NCBI GenBank assembly: GCA_033855775.1
Contig: JAWVFT010000043.1
Location: 1 to 16,874, forward strand
DNA length: 16,874 nt
Reading direction: 5' to 3'
Origin: DASVTR01 sp033855775
GTDB lineage: Bacteria; Acidobacteriota; Blastocatellia; Pyrinomonadales; Pyrinomonadaceae
Shown: positions 1 through 10,003 of the stretch, one piece after another
Layout of the letters: every line of letters starts with the position of its first letter
How positions within the stretch are numbered: position 1 is the stretch's first letter
Position numbers and translations under genes: made by a program
The notes under the pieces: model-generated
Databases searched by the model: none
What the model saw: only the letters and a program-made list of their open reading frames with translations
Told to the model about the DNA's origin: nothing

Positions 1-25
1 CGGCTGCTCATGTGCTGAGCAGCCG
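1..25 (-). terminator. Hairpin downstream of the SPFH gene, possible terminator
   Basis: A perfect 10-bp inverted repeat (CGGCTGCTCA at 1-10, TGAGCAGCCG at 16-25) with a 5-nt loop lies 29 bp beyond the stop codon of the minus-strand SPFH gene. In that orientation the U-tract needed for intrinsic termination would fall left of base 1, outside the window, so terminator function is inferred from stem strength and position only. Confidence 0.45.
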
Positions 26-54
26 CTTCGGTTTGTGGCAGGCGATGAACGCGC

Positions 55-2250
55 TTACTTGACCGGGGTCTTCGAGCCGTTCTCCGTGGGGAGATTCAAG
101 CGGTCTTTGAAGAGGTTGAGCAGGAGCAAGGTGCCGATGCCGCCGCCGCCGTCGCCGTTGCCGCCTGTGGCCATCACGTCGGGCGTGATGCGGACGCCCT
201 TCTCGCCGATGACTCTGAGGGTTTCGACGAGGGCGACGCCCTGCGCGCCGAGCGCGTTGACCTGCTCGCGGTAGGCGACGCCCTGCGCTTCGCCCATCAG
301 GCGCACCTTCTCGGCTTCGGCGCGGCCAGTGGAGAGAATGTAGTGCGCTTCGCCGTCGGCTTCAGCCTTGCGCTGCTCGGAGCGCTTGCCCGCAATCTCG
401 ACGCCGACGGTCGCGGCCATCAAGTCTTTCTGGTTGTCGGCCTGCGCGCTGATTCTGGCCAGTTGGATGCGCTTCTCTTCGGCCTCGCGCTGCGCGTCGT
501 ACATGTTCTGGCGCTGCTCGGCGAGAATCTTCTCGGTCTGCGTCTTCATCAACTCGGCTGGCAAGTGTATGTGGCAGATGAGGACGTTGACCACATCCAC
601 GTGATACTTCAGGAGGTGCGCGCGGACGCGAGCCTCTGCGCGCTCCTGCTCTTCGTGTCGGTTCTGCAAGTAGGCCATGGCGGAAGACTCCGAAGCCTGA
701 TTGCGGAAGATGGAGTCAATCAGAGGGTGCATCACGTTCTGAATCAGCTTATCAATCGAGCCAATCTTGGCGACCATGAAGGGCGCGTCCTCCGGCTTGA
801 CGCGGAAGACGACTCTCACTTCCAACTGCATCGTGAAGCCATCCTTCGAGATGACCTCGAACGGGTTGAACGTGTCCGATGCGTCGCCCGTCGTCCATTC
901 GACCGTCTGGTTCGTCGTCGGAATCACGATGGGCGTAATCGCCAAGGTGTTGATGTAGTAGCGACCGGGGCCGACCACCGTTTCCTGTATGCCGCGATAA
1001 CCTTCCGGCACGACGTAGGCTTCGTGCGCGCCTTCATCAAGGCGACGGTCGGCGGGGTCGCCCGACATCAAGTCCTGCTGAATCTCTTTTACGTCGCGCT
1101 GCTCGTCGGCCAGCTTGTCCAGACGCGCGGCGGCTTCCTGAACGTGCTCCTGTTCCTCCCGCTCCATCCGCTGGCGCACCTTCGCCGCCATCGAACGACG
1201 AACTTCCTCGCCGGGGTCTTTGCCGACGTTCGAGACAATCACGGCGACTTCGCCCGGCTGCACTTCCTTCGCAGCCTCTCGAATCACTTTGAAGACCAGC
1301 GGGTTGATGTAGTAGGTGCCGGGCAGCAGTATGTCCTTCTGCGGGCCGCGCTGGCCGCCGCGCGTGATGAACTCGTTGCAGTCCTGAAAATTGTCGTGGC
1401 CTTCGACCGGCGTGGCGACGTAATCGCGCGGGTCAAGCGGCGCTCCGTCCAGAGCTTCGACAAGGCCGATGACGTTCTCGTCAATCACGGTCGCGTCGAA
1501 CAGTCGTATGCTGAAGAGCCCGGCCTTGACGATGTTGTTGTTCATCACGTTAACCGAGTTCGTCAGGATGCGATACGTGCCGGGCGTCAGGATTTCCACC
1601 TGCGGCCCCTTCTGCCCGCCGGAGCCGATGAAGAGTTCCGCGTTCTGAAAGTTGAGATGCCCTTCGATGGCTTTGCCGTGCAATCGCCCCGCGTCGAGCG
1701 GCGCTCCGTCGGCTGCCGTCACCACTCCGACCTTGCCCGGAGGAATCATCGTCGTCTTCGTCACCGAAACGCGGAACAGGTATGGGTGAATCGGCCACAA
1801 TCCCGGCGGCAACGTGCGAAGCTGTATGCCTTTGACGCCGCCCTGCTTGATGAAGGCAATCGGGTCTTGAAAGTTATTGTGCGCGTTCTGCGCGCGGTCG
1901 GGCGCGAAGATTCTGCCGGGAGCCATCGGCTCGCCGTCAACCGCTTCGATGATGCCCATCTCGTCCGCGCCCACTTCAATCAAAGGCACTTTATGCACGA
2001 CTTTTTCAAACGGATACTTGATGAGATGCAAGCCCGGCTTGAGCACGTCCGCCTGTATGCCGACCTCGCCCTCCGTGGCGACCACTCTTCCGGGCGGCAT
2101 CTTGTGGCCGAAGTAGCGCCGCTCTTTAATAGCAATCTCTTTGGCCCCGACGTTGACCAGTATGCGGCTCAGGATGACGAGCAGCACAATCAACAAAATC
2201 GCGCCGACGATGATGTAGGGAAGCCACGACGAAATGTCTGTGTTGTTCAT
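55..2250 (-). CDS. Membrane-anchored SPFH/flotillin-type protein with four tandem N-terminal repeats
   Basis: About 731 residues. One transmembrane helix (residues about 9-32) is followed by repeated modules at about 98-162, 173-236 and 260-324, each running I/V-G-x-V-x-A-x-DGAPLD, then NFQ, FI, GGQxGPQ and LxPGTYxIN. A fourth module (about 334-442) is split by a charged, helical insert. An SPFH/Band-7 core follows (about 440-600), then an Ala/Glu/Arg-rich coiled coil (about 525-650) and a Gly-rich patch with a hydrophobic tail near 700-715. SPFH proteins form oligomeric rings or cages at membranes and organise microdomains; the cargo here is unknown. I chose the ATG at 2250 because GAGGA lies just upstream; the in-frame TTG at 2262 would overlap it. 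The gene lies about 100 bp after a small membrane-protein gene on the same strand. Family assignment is firm. The repeat architecture is directly visible, and its function is not known. Confidence 0.9.
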   Translation of the reverse strand: MNNTDISSWLPYIIVGAILLIVLLVILSRILVNVGAKEIAIKERRYFGHKMPPGRVVATEGEVGIQADVLKPGLHLIKYPFEKVVHKVPLIEVGADEMGIIEAVDGEPMAPGRIFAPDRAQNAHNNFQDPIAFIKQGGVKGIQLRTLPPGLWPIHPYLFRVSVTKTTMIPPGKVGVVTAADGAPLDAGRLHGKAIEGHLNFQNAELFIGSGGQKGPQVEILTPGTYRILTNSVNVMNNNIVKAGLFSIRLFDATVIDENVIGLVEALDGAPLDPRDYVATPVEGHDNFQDCNEFITRGGQRGPQKDILLPGTYYINPLVFKVIREAAKEVQPGEVAVIVSNVGKDPGEEVRRSMAAKVRQRMEREEQEHVQEAAARLDKLADEQRDVKEIQQDLMSGDPADRRLDEGAHEAYVVPEGYRGIQETVVGPGRYYINTLAITPIVIPTTNQTVEWTTGDASDTFNPFEVISKDGFTMQLEVRVVFRVKPEDAPFMVAKIGSIDKLIQNVMHPLIDSIFRNQASESSAMAYLQNRHEEQERAEARVRAHLLKYHVDVVNVLICHIHLPAELMKTQTEKILAEQRQNMYDAQREAEEKRIQLARISAQADNQKDLMAATVGVEIAGKRSEQRKAEADGEAHYILSTGRAEAEKVRLMGEAQGVAYREQVNALGAQGVALVETLRVIGEKGVRITPDVMATGGNGDGGGGIGTLLLLNLFKDRLNLPTENGSKTPVK

Positions 2251-2349
2251 GATAGTCCTCAAAGAAGGTCAATCGGGTCAATCTCGGAATCGCGCAATCG
2301 TTAAAGGGGAAACGAAGGCCGTGGGCTTTCGCTTGACGATTTTGACGAA

Positions 2350-3045
2350 TCAAGCTTGACCGTTAGTTGACGCCGCCAGTTCGCGGCGAAGACGCGCCAA
2401 CGTTCGTTTCAAAACAAAACCCGCGCCGGAGCTTCTGCTCACGGCGGGCAGTATCCAATACTCACTCTCGACGAGTTGGCGCAACTCGCCGGCAGAGAGC
2501 GACGGGACACGCCCGTCGCTCCACAATTGAAAGGCTGTCTCAATCGCCTGCCGGTAAAGGCCCGCCTCCCCGCAGAGCGCCGCGACGTGCAACATCTTTG
2601 CCGTCGCGCCTCTGTCGGGCGAACGCTTCCAGCTTTCGATAAACTTCGCGGCCAGCCGCGCGTTGACGCGCAAAGCTTCACTGCGCGCCACGTAGGAGAC
2701 GAGCGCGAGCAGGCTCTCGTCGCTGTCAGCGCGCTCTGTTAAAGCGTCCAGAGCTTCGTCGTACAACTCTGTGTCGCCTGAAGCCTGCGCTTCGTCCAAA
2801 ACTTTCTTGTCGCCCGCAACTGCTCGCTCAAGCAAACTCTCGCGGCGCGCTGAACGCTCCGCTTCCCGCTCGGCGGCCAACAAGGCCGCTTCGTCCGCGC
2901 GGCTCATCTCGCCGAATAGCCCGACCGCGCGCGCGGGCGGCAAAACGCGTTCTGGATTTTCGTTAGACGAGCTACGTTGCCACCAGTAAATAGCGTAGGA
3001 GATTGCGGCGAATAGCAGAAAAGAGGTGACGAGAACTGTGACCAT
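2350..3045 (-). CDS. Single-pass membrane protein, function unknown
   Basis: 231 residues. An N-terminal hydrophobic segment (about 3-22, ending IYWWQR) is followed by a long hydrophilic, Ala/Glu/Arg-rich, probably all-helical body. A charged stretch around 48-75 could form a coiled coil; the remainder looks like TPR/HEAT-type helical repeats but shows no clear motif. I do not recognise the family. It is immediately upstream of the SPFH gene on the same strand, so co-transcription and a partner role are plausible. It is not NfeD, the usual flotillin partner, which has several membrane helices and an OB fold. No clear Shine-Dalgarno precedes the ATG, and a perfect TATAAT lies about 73 bp upstream. 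Codon use matches the neighbours, and the gene looks real. Confidence 0.65.
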   Translation of the reverse strand: MVTVLVTSFLLFAAISYAIYWWQRSSSNENPERVLPPARAVGLFGEMSRADEAALLAAEREAERSARRESLLERAVAGDKKVLDEAQASGDTELYDEALDALTERADSDESLLALVSYVARSEALRVNARLAAKFIESWKRSPDRGATAKMLHVAALCGEAGLYRQAIETAFQLWSDGRVPSLSAGELRQLVESEYWILPAVSRSSGAGFVLKRTLARLRRELAASTNGQA

Positions 3046-3118
3046 TTGGCCGTCAGACGCCCTGCGCGATGGCTTTCCAAAATGTGCCGCGCTTCTGCCG
3101 GAGCGTCGTCCGTAATTG

Positions 3119-3124
3119 ATTATA
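3119..3124 (-). promoter_or_regulatory. Candidate -10 box (TATAAT) for the small membrane protein/SPFH pair
   Basis: The minus strand reads TATAAT here, inside the 134-bp gap between the peptidase stop and the small membrane-protein start, giving a leader of roughly 65-70 nt. No good -35 hexamer is found at 16-18 bp spacing, so this is a candidate only. Confidence 0.35.
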
Positions 3125-3179
3125 CGCTAGTTCGCCGCCGCAAGTTTACCTTTTTCAGACGAGACTTGAGCCGCGCGCT

Positions 3180-5576
3180 TTAACGTTTGTTTCCCTGCGA
3201 GATAGCGTTGAAGAACAGCGGATACGTCGCCAGCGATTGACCGCGATACTGCGGGCGGAAGCCGAACAGGTAGATGCGCCCGCGCCCCAAACCGACTTCG
3301 ACCAGAGCAGCTTTGCCCTTGATTCTCTCGCCGCCGAGCAGCCAGCCGGAAAGCAGCGGCTCGGAGTTGAGCGGGTAACGCGCGATGACGCGGACACGCG
3401 CCAGCGCCAGCGGGTCGCTCTTAATCTCGAAGACAGGCGAATCCTCAACCCACGCGATTGACTCGCGCGGCATGCCCTTCGCGACCGGATGCGTTGTGTC
3501 AATCTCCGTGCGCAGGATTGAGCCGGGCGCGTAAAATTCCGTCCGCTTTAAGCCTTCCGTCACGTCGCGCACAGGCAGCTTGAATTGCTCTATGGCGAAA
3601 TCCGAAGCCCTGTTGAGACAGACGAGCGTGCCGCCCTGCTCGATGAACTCGCGCAAGCTTTTGACGCCTTCCGCTCCAAGCCCGCCCGTGTATGCCGCGG
3701 GCATCGTGCCGGGCTTGTAGCCGCTCAGGATGATGCGCGCCGTTTGGTCTGGAATGATTATCGTGTCGTAGCGCGCTCGCAAGTTGCCCGCGCGCGCTTC
3801 CGCATCTTCAAGGGAAGCGAACGGCGGCGGCTCACTCTTCATCCTATCCGGCGGCTGGTATGGATAAGCGATGCCGTTTTGCTCAATCACCCAACGCGTC
3901 CAGCCTTCGTCAATCGCCGGGACGCTCGACCTGTAAATCGCCAGCCTTCCCTCAACAGCGTAAGCGGGCAATTGATTATCGTCGCGCCATTCAGCTTCCC
4001 GGCACACGAACGGCGCCGGCACAGGCTTGATATCAACGCCCGTCATCAGCGATAGCGTGTGCGCCGTGACATCGTAAGGAGCAATGGGATGCCCTGACGT
4101 GTCGCGCAAGTTCGGATAAGACTGGTTCTCAAGCAGAGCCTTGGCGAAACTGCCGTACGGCTGCGCGAGTTTCACAAACTGCGCGACACTGCGCCCGCCT
4201 GTCCTGCACCAGTCAATCTCGACGCCTCCTTTGACGAGCGCAGCATTCAACTGCAAATAGCTTTTTGACGACGGCAAAAGCTGATAGCCCCACAACTCGC
4301 CGCGCCTTCTCGGCCTGACGGTTTCCTTTCCAATCTCATAAAATCTGGCGAGCCAGCGGGCGCGGTTCTCGGCGGCATGGCCGAGCAGCGCGAAGGCGGC
4401 GGTCGTCATGTAGTTGGTGATGTCGCGCAGGCGCCACTGGCCGCCGGGCCACACGTCTGGGAAGTTGGCGGAAGATTTCTGCGGGTCGTAGCCTTCGCGC
4501 GAGCGCAGTTCGTCAAACTTGATGTTGATGGGCGTGGCGAGTTTGACGGAAGCCGTTTCGGAGAGAATGCGGACGCCGCCGTGATAGTGCGAGTAGGCGC
4601 GGGCGGGCGTCCATGCGTCGTAGGTCGAGTTGTTGGTGATGCCCTTAAAGCCACTGGCGCGAAGCTCGCGCATCATCGCTTCGCCTAACTCTGTGTAGCC
4701 TTCGACGATTTGCCGCGGCACGTTCGGCTCGACGGGCTGCATGTAGGGCGGCAGGAAGAGCCGCGCGCCGTACGCGCCCTGCTGGTGTATGTCGTGGACA
4801 ATCTGCGGGCGCCAGACGTTGTGAATCTTGTCCACTGTGATTTGTGTTTCGACCTGCGTGAAGGCGTACCAGTCGCGGTTGTTATCGTGGCCCGTGTACT
4901 TGTGATAAAGCCGCGGCGGATCTGTTCCTTCGTACGGCGTGCCGAGCGTCTCGTCGTGCCAGTTCTTCACGATGTCAACGCCGTCCGGATTGAGCGACGG
5001 GACGAGCAGGACTATCGTGTCGCGCAGGATTTCGAGCACGGAGGCATCGTTGGACGACGCCAGCCTGTGCGCGATGAGCATGCTTGAAAGATACGAGCCG
5101 ACCTCCGTCGAATGGATGCCGCAGGTGATGAGGACGATTGTTTTGCCGCGCGCGATGAGCCGCGCGGCCTTGCGGTCGGCGTTGGGCGCGAGCGTGCGCG
5201 GGTCTGCCAGTTCGCGCTGTATCTCCTTGAACTCCGCGAGGCGCGCGAGGTTCTCCGGCGCGCTGATGGTCGCCATCACAAACGGCGCGTCCATCGTCGT
5301 CCGTCCCAACTCTTCAAACTTGACGCGGTTGCTCGCCGCGTCGAGTCGCCTGAAATACTCGACCACCTGTTGCCAACTCGCCAGCTTCCGGTCGTCGCCG
5401 GGACGAAAGCCCAAAACCTCTTCCGGCGCAGGCACGCTTTCCGGCGCAAGCTCGCGCGCGTTCGCCCCGGCGATGGGCGCGAGCAAGTTGAGTTGCGCGT
5501 CCGCGCGCGGAGACGAGCCGAAGAGCGAGTGAAGCAGGATGGCGGATAGCAAGAGCGCAAGGTAGCGTCTGCTCAT
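3180..5576 (-). CDS. Secreted M14-family zinc carboxypeptidase with C-terminal amidotransferase-like domain
   Basis: 798 residues from the ATG at 5576. An N-terminal signal peptide is evident (MSRR, hydrophobic core about 5-19, likely cleavage after ADA at about 27). A TTG 138 bp upstream would add a long non-signal leader, so I rejected it. The M14 fold spans about 60-410: zinc ligands H155 and E158 in the HSTE motif, a third ligand in HDIHQQG (H264), substrate-binding NRDW (about 233-236) and catalytic-type glutamate in LSETAS (E340). The last 200 residues look like a class I glutamine amidotransferase-like fold (strand IIIPD, then a GLGAEGVKSLREFIEQGG helix-turn, ending GRIYLFGFRPQYR), a combination known in large bacterial M14 proteins. 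It probably trims peptides in the periplasm or outside the cell. It diverges from an OPT peptide transporter across a shared control region. Confidence 0.92.
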   Translation of the reverse strand: MSRRYLALLLSAILLHSLFGSSPRADAQLNLLAPIAGANARELAPESVPAPEEVLGFRPGDDRKLASWQQVVEYFRRLDAASNRVKFEELGRTTMDAPFVMATISAPENLARLAEFKEIQRELADPRTLAPNADRKAARLIARGKTIVLITCGIHSTEVGSYLSSMLIAHRLASSNDASVLEILRDTIVLLVPSLNPDGVDIVKNWHDETLGTPYEGTDPPRLYHKYTGHDNNRDWYAFTQVETQITVDKIHNVWRPQIVHDIHQQGAYGARLFLPPYMQPVEPNVPRQIVEGYTELGEAMMRELRASGFKGITNNSTYDAWTPARAYSHYHGGVRILSETASVKLATPINIKFDELRSREGYDPQKSSANFPDVWPGGQWRLRDITNYMTTAAFALLGHAAENRARWLARFYEIGKETVRPRRRGELWGYQLLPSSKSYLQLNAALVKGGVEIDWCRTGGRSVAQFVKLAQPYGSFAKALLENQSYPNLRDTSGHPIAPYDVTAHTLSLMTGVDIKPVPAPFVCREAEWRDDNQLPAYAVEGRLAIYRSSVPAIDEGWTRWVIEQNGIAYPYQPPDRMKSEPPPFASLEDAEARAGNLRARYDTIIIPDQTARIILSGYKPGTMPAAYTGGLGAEGVKSLREFIEQGGTLVCLNRASDFAIEQFKLPVRDVTEGLKRTEFYAPGSILRTEIDTTHPVAKGMPRESIAWVEDSPVFEIKSDPLALARVRVIARYPLNSEPLLSGWLLGGERIKGKAALVEVGLGRGRIYLFGFRPQYRGQSLATYPLFFNAISQGNKR

Positions 5577-5738
5577 ATCTGTTCTTGACTCCAAAGGAAT
5601 GCTGATGCTGAAGGGGAACGGAAAAGATTTTGCGCGTGCAGTGTAATGGAAAGAGCGATGCGGGAAAAGAGAAATTATCGGGCGTGGCCGCGCCGCGCCG
5701 TCGAAGCTTATCAACGCAAGTTGGTTGACCTTTGAAGA

Positions 5739-5774
5739 GTTGCGCTAAGGCTTAGAATAGTTGCGATAAGGCTT
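5739..5774. promoter_or_regulatory. 21-bp-spaced direct repeat in the divergent peptidase/OPT control region
   Basis: GTTGCGCTAAGGCTT (5739-5753) and GTTGCGATAAGGCTT (5760-5774) differ at one base, and their start-to-start spacing is 21 bp, two DNA turns. A TAGAAT hexamer (5753-5758), 5/6 to the -10 consensus on the plus strand, sits between them with TTTGAA 16 bp upstream. The arrangement suits a regulator dimer touching two half-sites on one face of DNA and acting on the OPT gene, the peptidase gene or both. The repeat is seen; the regulator is inferred. Confidence 0.4.
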
Positions 5775-5847
5775 GCTCTGCCGCACGCCTGCGAGGTAAA
5801 GTATCGCCGTCAAACCTACGCACTCCCCTTGTTCTAAAAACTTCGTC

Positions 5848-5853
5848 GGAGGT
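5848..5853 (+). promoter_or_regulatory. Strong ribosome binding site for the OPT gene
   Basis: GGAGGT with an 8-nt spacer to the ATG at 5862 fixes the start of the transporter. It is the strongest Shine-Dalgarno sequence in the window. Confidence 0.75.
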
Positions 5854-5861
5854 CACTACTG

Positions 5862-8444
<2,583 letters not shown>

Positions 8445-8489
8445 AGCTCAAGCGGCAACGTTTTTAGCTTTTCGTTCCTCTATCAATGC

Positions 8490-8522
8490 GCGGCGCGCTG
8501 TGTGTGACAAACAGCGCGCCGC
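8490..8522. repeat. Perfect 12-bp GC-rich inverted repeat between the OPT and lipoprotein genes
   Basis: GCGGCGCGCTGT (8490-8501) and ACAGCGCGCCGC (8511-8522) flank a 9-nt loop, 46 bp after the OPT stop and 29 bp before the next ATG. A run of seven T follows at 8544-8550, 21 nt beyond the stem, too far for a textbook terminator. It could still stop transcription, stabilise the OPT mRNA or hide the downstream start. Confidence 0.6.
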
Positions 8523-8550
8523 CATTTCAATGATGAAGACGGGTTTTTTT

Positions 8551-9348
8551 ATGAACTATCCGAAACGCTTTTCCGCGCGCTCGCTCTCATGTTCGCTCAT
8601 TGTGTTGTTGCTCATCGTTTCGTGCTCGACCTTGCGCGCGGCTCCTCAGGCCAATCAGACCAGAACGCCGTCGGAAACCGTCCGCGAGTTTTACAAGGCG
8701 CTAAGCCAGAAACGGTTCCGCGACGCGCTGATGATGTCCATCTACAAGCCCGCGATTGAGGGCTTGAGCGCGGCGGAGATAGAAGAGTTGCGCCCGGACT
8801 TTGAGAAGATGGCGACGGGCGCGGAGAAGGTCGAAGTGAAGGGCGAGCAGTTGAGCAACGACACCGCCACCGTCTTCGTGAAGATGATGGACGACACAGC
8901 CGACGCGCCCCCTGCGCCCGTCCCTATGCTGCGGATGGACGGCCAATGGATTGTCGGCGAAAGGGGCGACTACGATTTGGTCAAAGAAGGCGGCAAAGAG
9001 TTTTTCTTCAAGACGCGCATCTCCGTGCATGAAGGCGAAGTCGGCGAGATATTGCAGCGCATCCAACTCGCAGAGATTGCCTACGGCTCGCAGCACAGCA
9101 ACAACTTCGCAGACCTGCCGACGCTGATTAAAGCCACGCCCTCGCTTAATGATTTGGAAGGCACGGAGTCAACGGGCTACCGCTTCGCCGTCAGGCTCCT
9201 GAAGGACGGCAAAGCCTACTTCGTCAGCGCCGAACCCGCGCGCTACAATCGCACGGGCCGTCTCTCCTTCAATATGGATCAATCTGGAACCATCAAGAGC
9301 GCGGATGTCGGCGGCAAGCCGCTCATCGTGGCGACGGATAAACAGTGA
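8551..9348 (+). CDS. Putative lipoprotein with NTF2/DUF4878-like and headless pilin-like regions
   Basis: 265 residues. The N-terminus (KRFSAR, then hydrophobic 11-24) ends in a loose lipobox IVSC with Cys25, suggesting a lipoprotein; a plain signal peptide cut near RAA is the alternative. Residues about 40-145 (ETVREFYKAL, then MLRMDGQWIVGERG) resemble small NTF2-like, DUF4878-type domains. Residues about 163-255 (LQRIQLAEIAYGS, then GYRFAVRLL, then GRLSFNMDQSGTIKSAD) match the pattern of the C-terminal half of type II secretion/type IV pseudopilins in soil bacteria, but without the pilin N-terminal helix. I chose the ATG at 8551 because it begins the signal sequence; ATGs at 8530 and 8533 are alternatives, and the GTG at 8500 lies inside a strong hairpin. 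No good ribosome binding site is visible. Function unknown. Confidence 0.75.
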   Translation: MNYPKRFSARSLSCSLIVLLLIVSCSTLRAAPQANQTRTPSETVREFYKALSQKRFRDALMMSIYKPAIEGLSAAEIEELRPDFEKMATGAEKVEVKGEQLSNDTATVFVKMMDDTADAPPAPVPMLRMDGQWIVGERGDYDLVKEGGKEFFFKTRISVHEGEVGEILQRIQLAEIAYGSQHSNNFADLPTLIKATPSLNDLEGTESTGYRFAVRLLKDGKAYFVSAEPARYNRTGRLSFNMDQSGTIKSADVGGKPLIVATDKQ

Positions 9349-9360
9349 GCGCCACAGCGT

Positions 9361-9448
9361 CGAAGCGAGAGCGATGAATGATGACAGCGGACGCGATGAA
9401 AGCCTCGCTTCCCGCGTAATCTCATCGCTCTCGATTCATCGCTCTCGC
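9361..9448. repeat. Long inverted repeat between the lipoprotein and PilZ genes
   Basis: GCGAGAGCGATGAAT (9365-9379) is perfectly complementary to ATTCATCGCTCTCGC (9434-9448), and pairing continues for four more bases across one bulge. The right arm also contains a 12-nt direct repeat, TCATCGCTCTCG, at period 14, and further right TCATTCGTTC occurs twice (9454-9463, 9478-9487). It probably acts as a transcript end or mRNA-stabilising structure. Confidence 0.6.
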
Positions 9449-9553
9449 GTTCGTCATTCGTTCAAGCTTGCTCCTTATCATTCGTTCCACATCGTTCAGC
9501 CCTCCACGTTTCCCCGTAGCCCGTTCATCCTCCCCTTGTGGTAAGTTAGCGTC

Positions 9554-10003
9554 ATGCCGGAATTGCTCCGCTCCATCATCAATCGCCTGCGCCAGCACGT
9601 GGGGAATCGCCGCGCCGCCCCGCGCTACGCGACGCATCTCGAAGCGGTGCTAGTCCTCAGCGGCTCGGTCGGCGAATCGAAGAACCGGAAGACGACCAAC
9701 GCAGACGCGCCGCTGCGCCTCGCGGGCTACACGCGCGACATCAGCGACAGCGGGCTGGCTCTAATCATGCCTGCGATACACATCAGCGGACAATACTTGA
9801 CGACGCCGAATCGAACTCTCGAACTCACCATCAAACTGCCGGACGGCCCCGTCCAACTACAAGCCACGCCCGTCCGCTACGGCCCGCTCGACGAAGACGC
9901 GAAAGACAAAGGCTATCTCATCGGCGTGCGAATCACGCGCATGAGCGAAGCGGACAGAGCGCGCTACGATGCTCACCTTGCCAAGCTCACGATAGAAGAA
10001 TGA
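9554..10003 (+). CDS. PilZ-domain c-di-GMP-binding protein
   Basis: 149 residues, a single PilZ domain. The two binding motifs are intact: RRAAPR near residues 19-24 (RxxxR) and DISDSG near 62-67 (D/NxSxxG), with the usual beta-barrel strands between and after, ending in a short C-terminal helix (EADRARYDAHLAKL). The family binds c-di-GMP dimers and relays the signal by changing protein contacts. No other domain is fused, so it would act through a partner. It lacks a signal peptide and should be cytoplasmic. An HD-GYP/GGDEF enzyme is encoded 3 kb downstream. The stop codon lies inside the left arm of a large inverted repeat shared with the convergent gene. Confidence 0.88.
   Translation: MPELLRSIINRLRQHVGNRRAAPRYATHLEAVLVLSGSVGESKNRKTTNADAPLRLAGYTRDISDSGLALIMPAIHISGQYLTTPNRTLELTIKLPDGPVQLQATPVRYGPLDEDAKDKGYLIGVRITRMSEADRARYDAHLAKLTIEE

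Noticed and set aside
343..2304. 653-residue plus-strand open frame opposite the SPFH gene
   Set aside because: It mirrors the SPFH gene, is rich in Arg, His, Val and Asp as expected from reading GC-biased codons backwards, and has no domain. The minus-strand frame has clear SPFH features.
5577..5714. TTG start at 5714 for the peptidase
   Set aside because: It would bury the signal peptide 46 residues inside the protein; the ATG at 5576 gives a normal secretion signal.
5725..5758. Promoter pairing TTGACC (5725) with TAGAAT (5753)
   Set aside because: The 22-bp spacing is too long for a sigma-70-type promoter.
8500..8550. GTG start at 8500 for the lipoprotein gene
   Set aside because: It lies in the 12-bp hairpin, has no ribosome binding site and would place 17 residues before the signal sequence.
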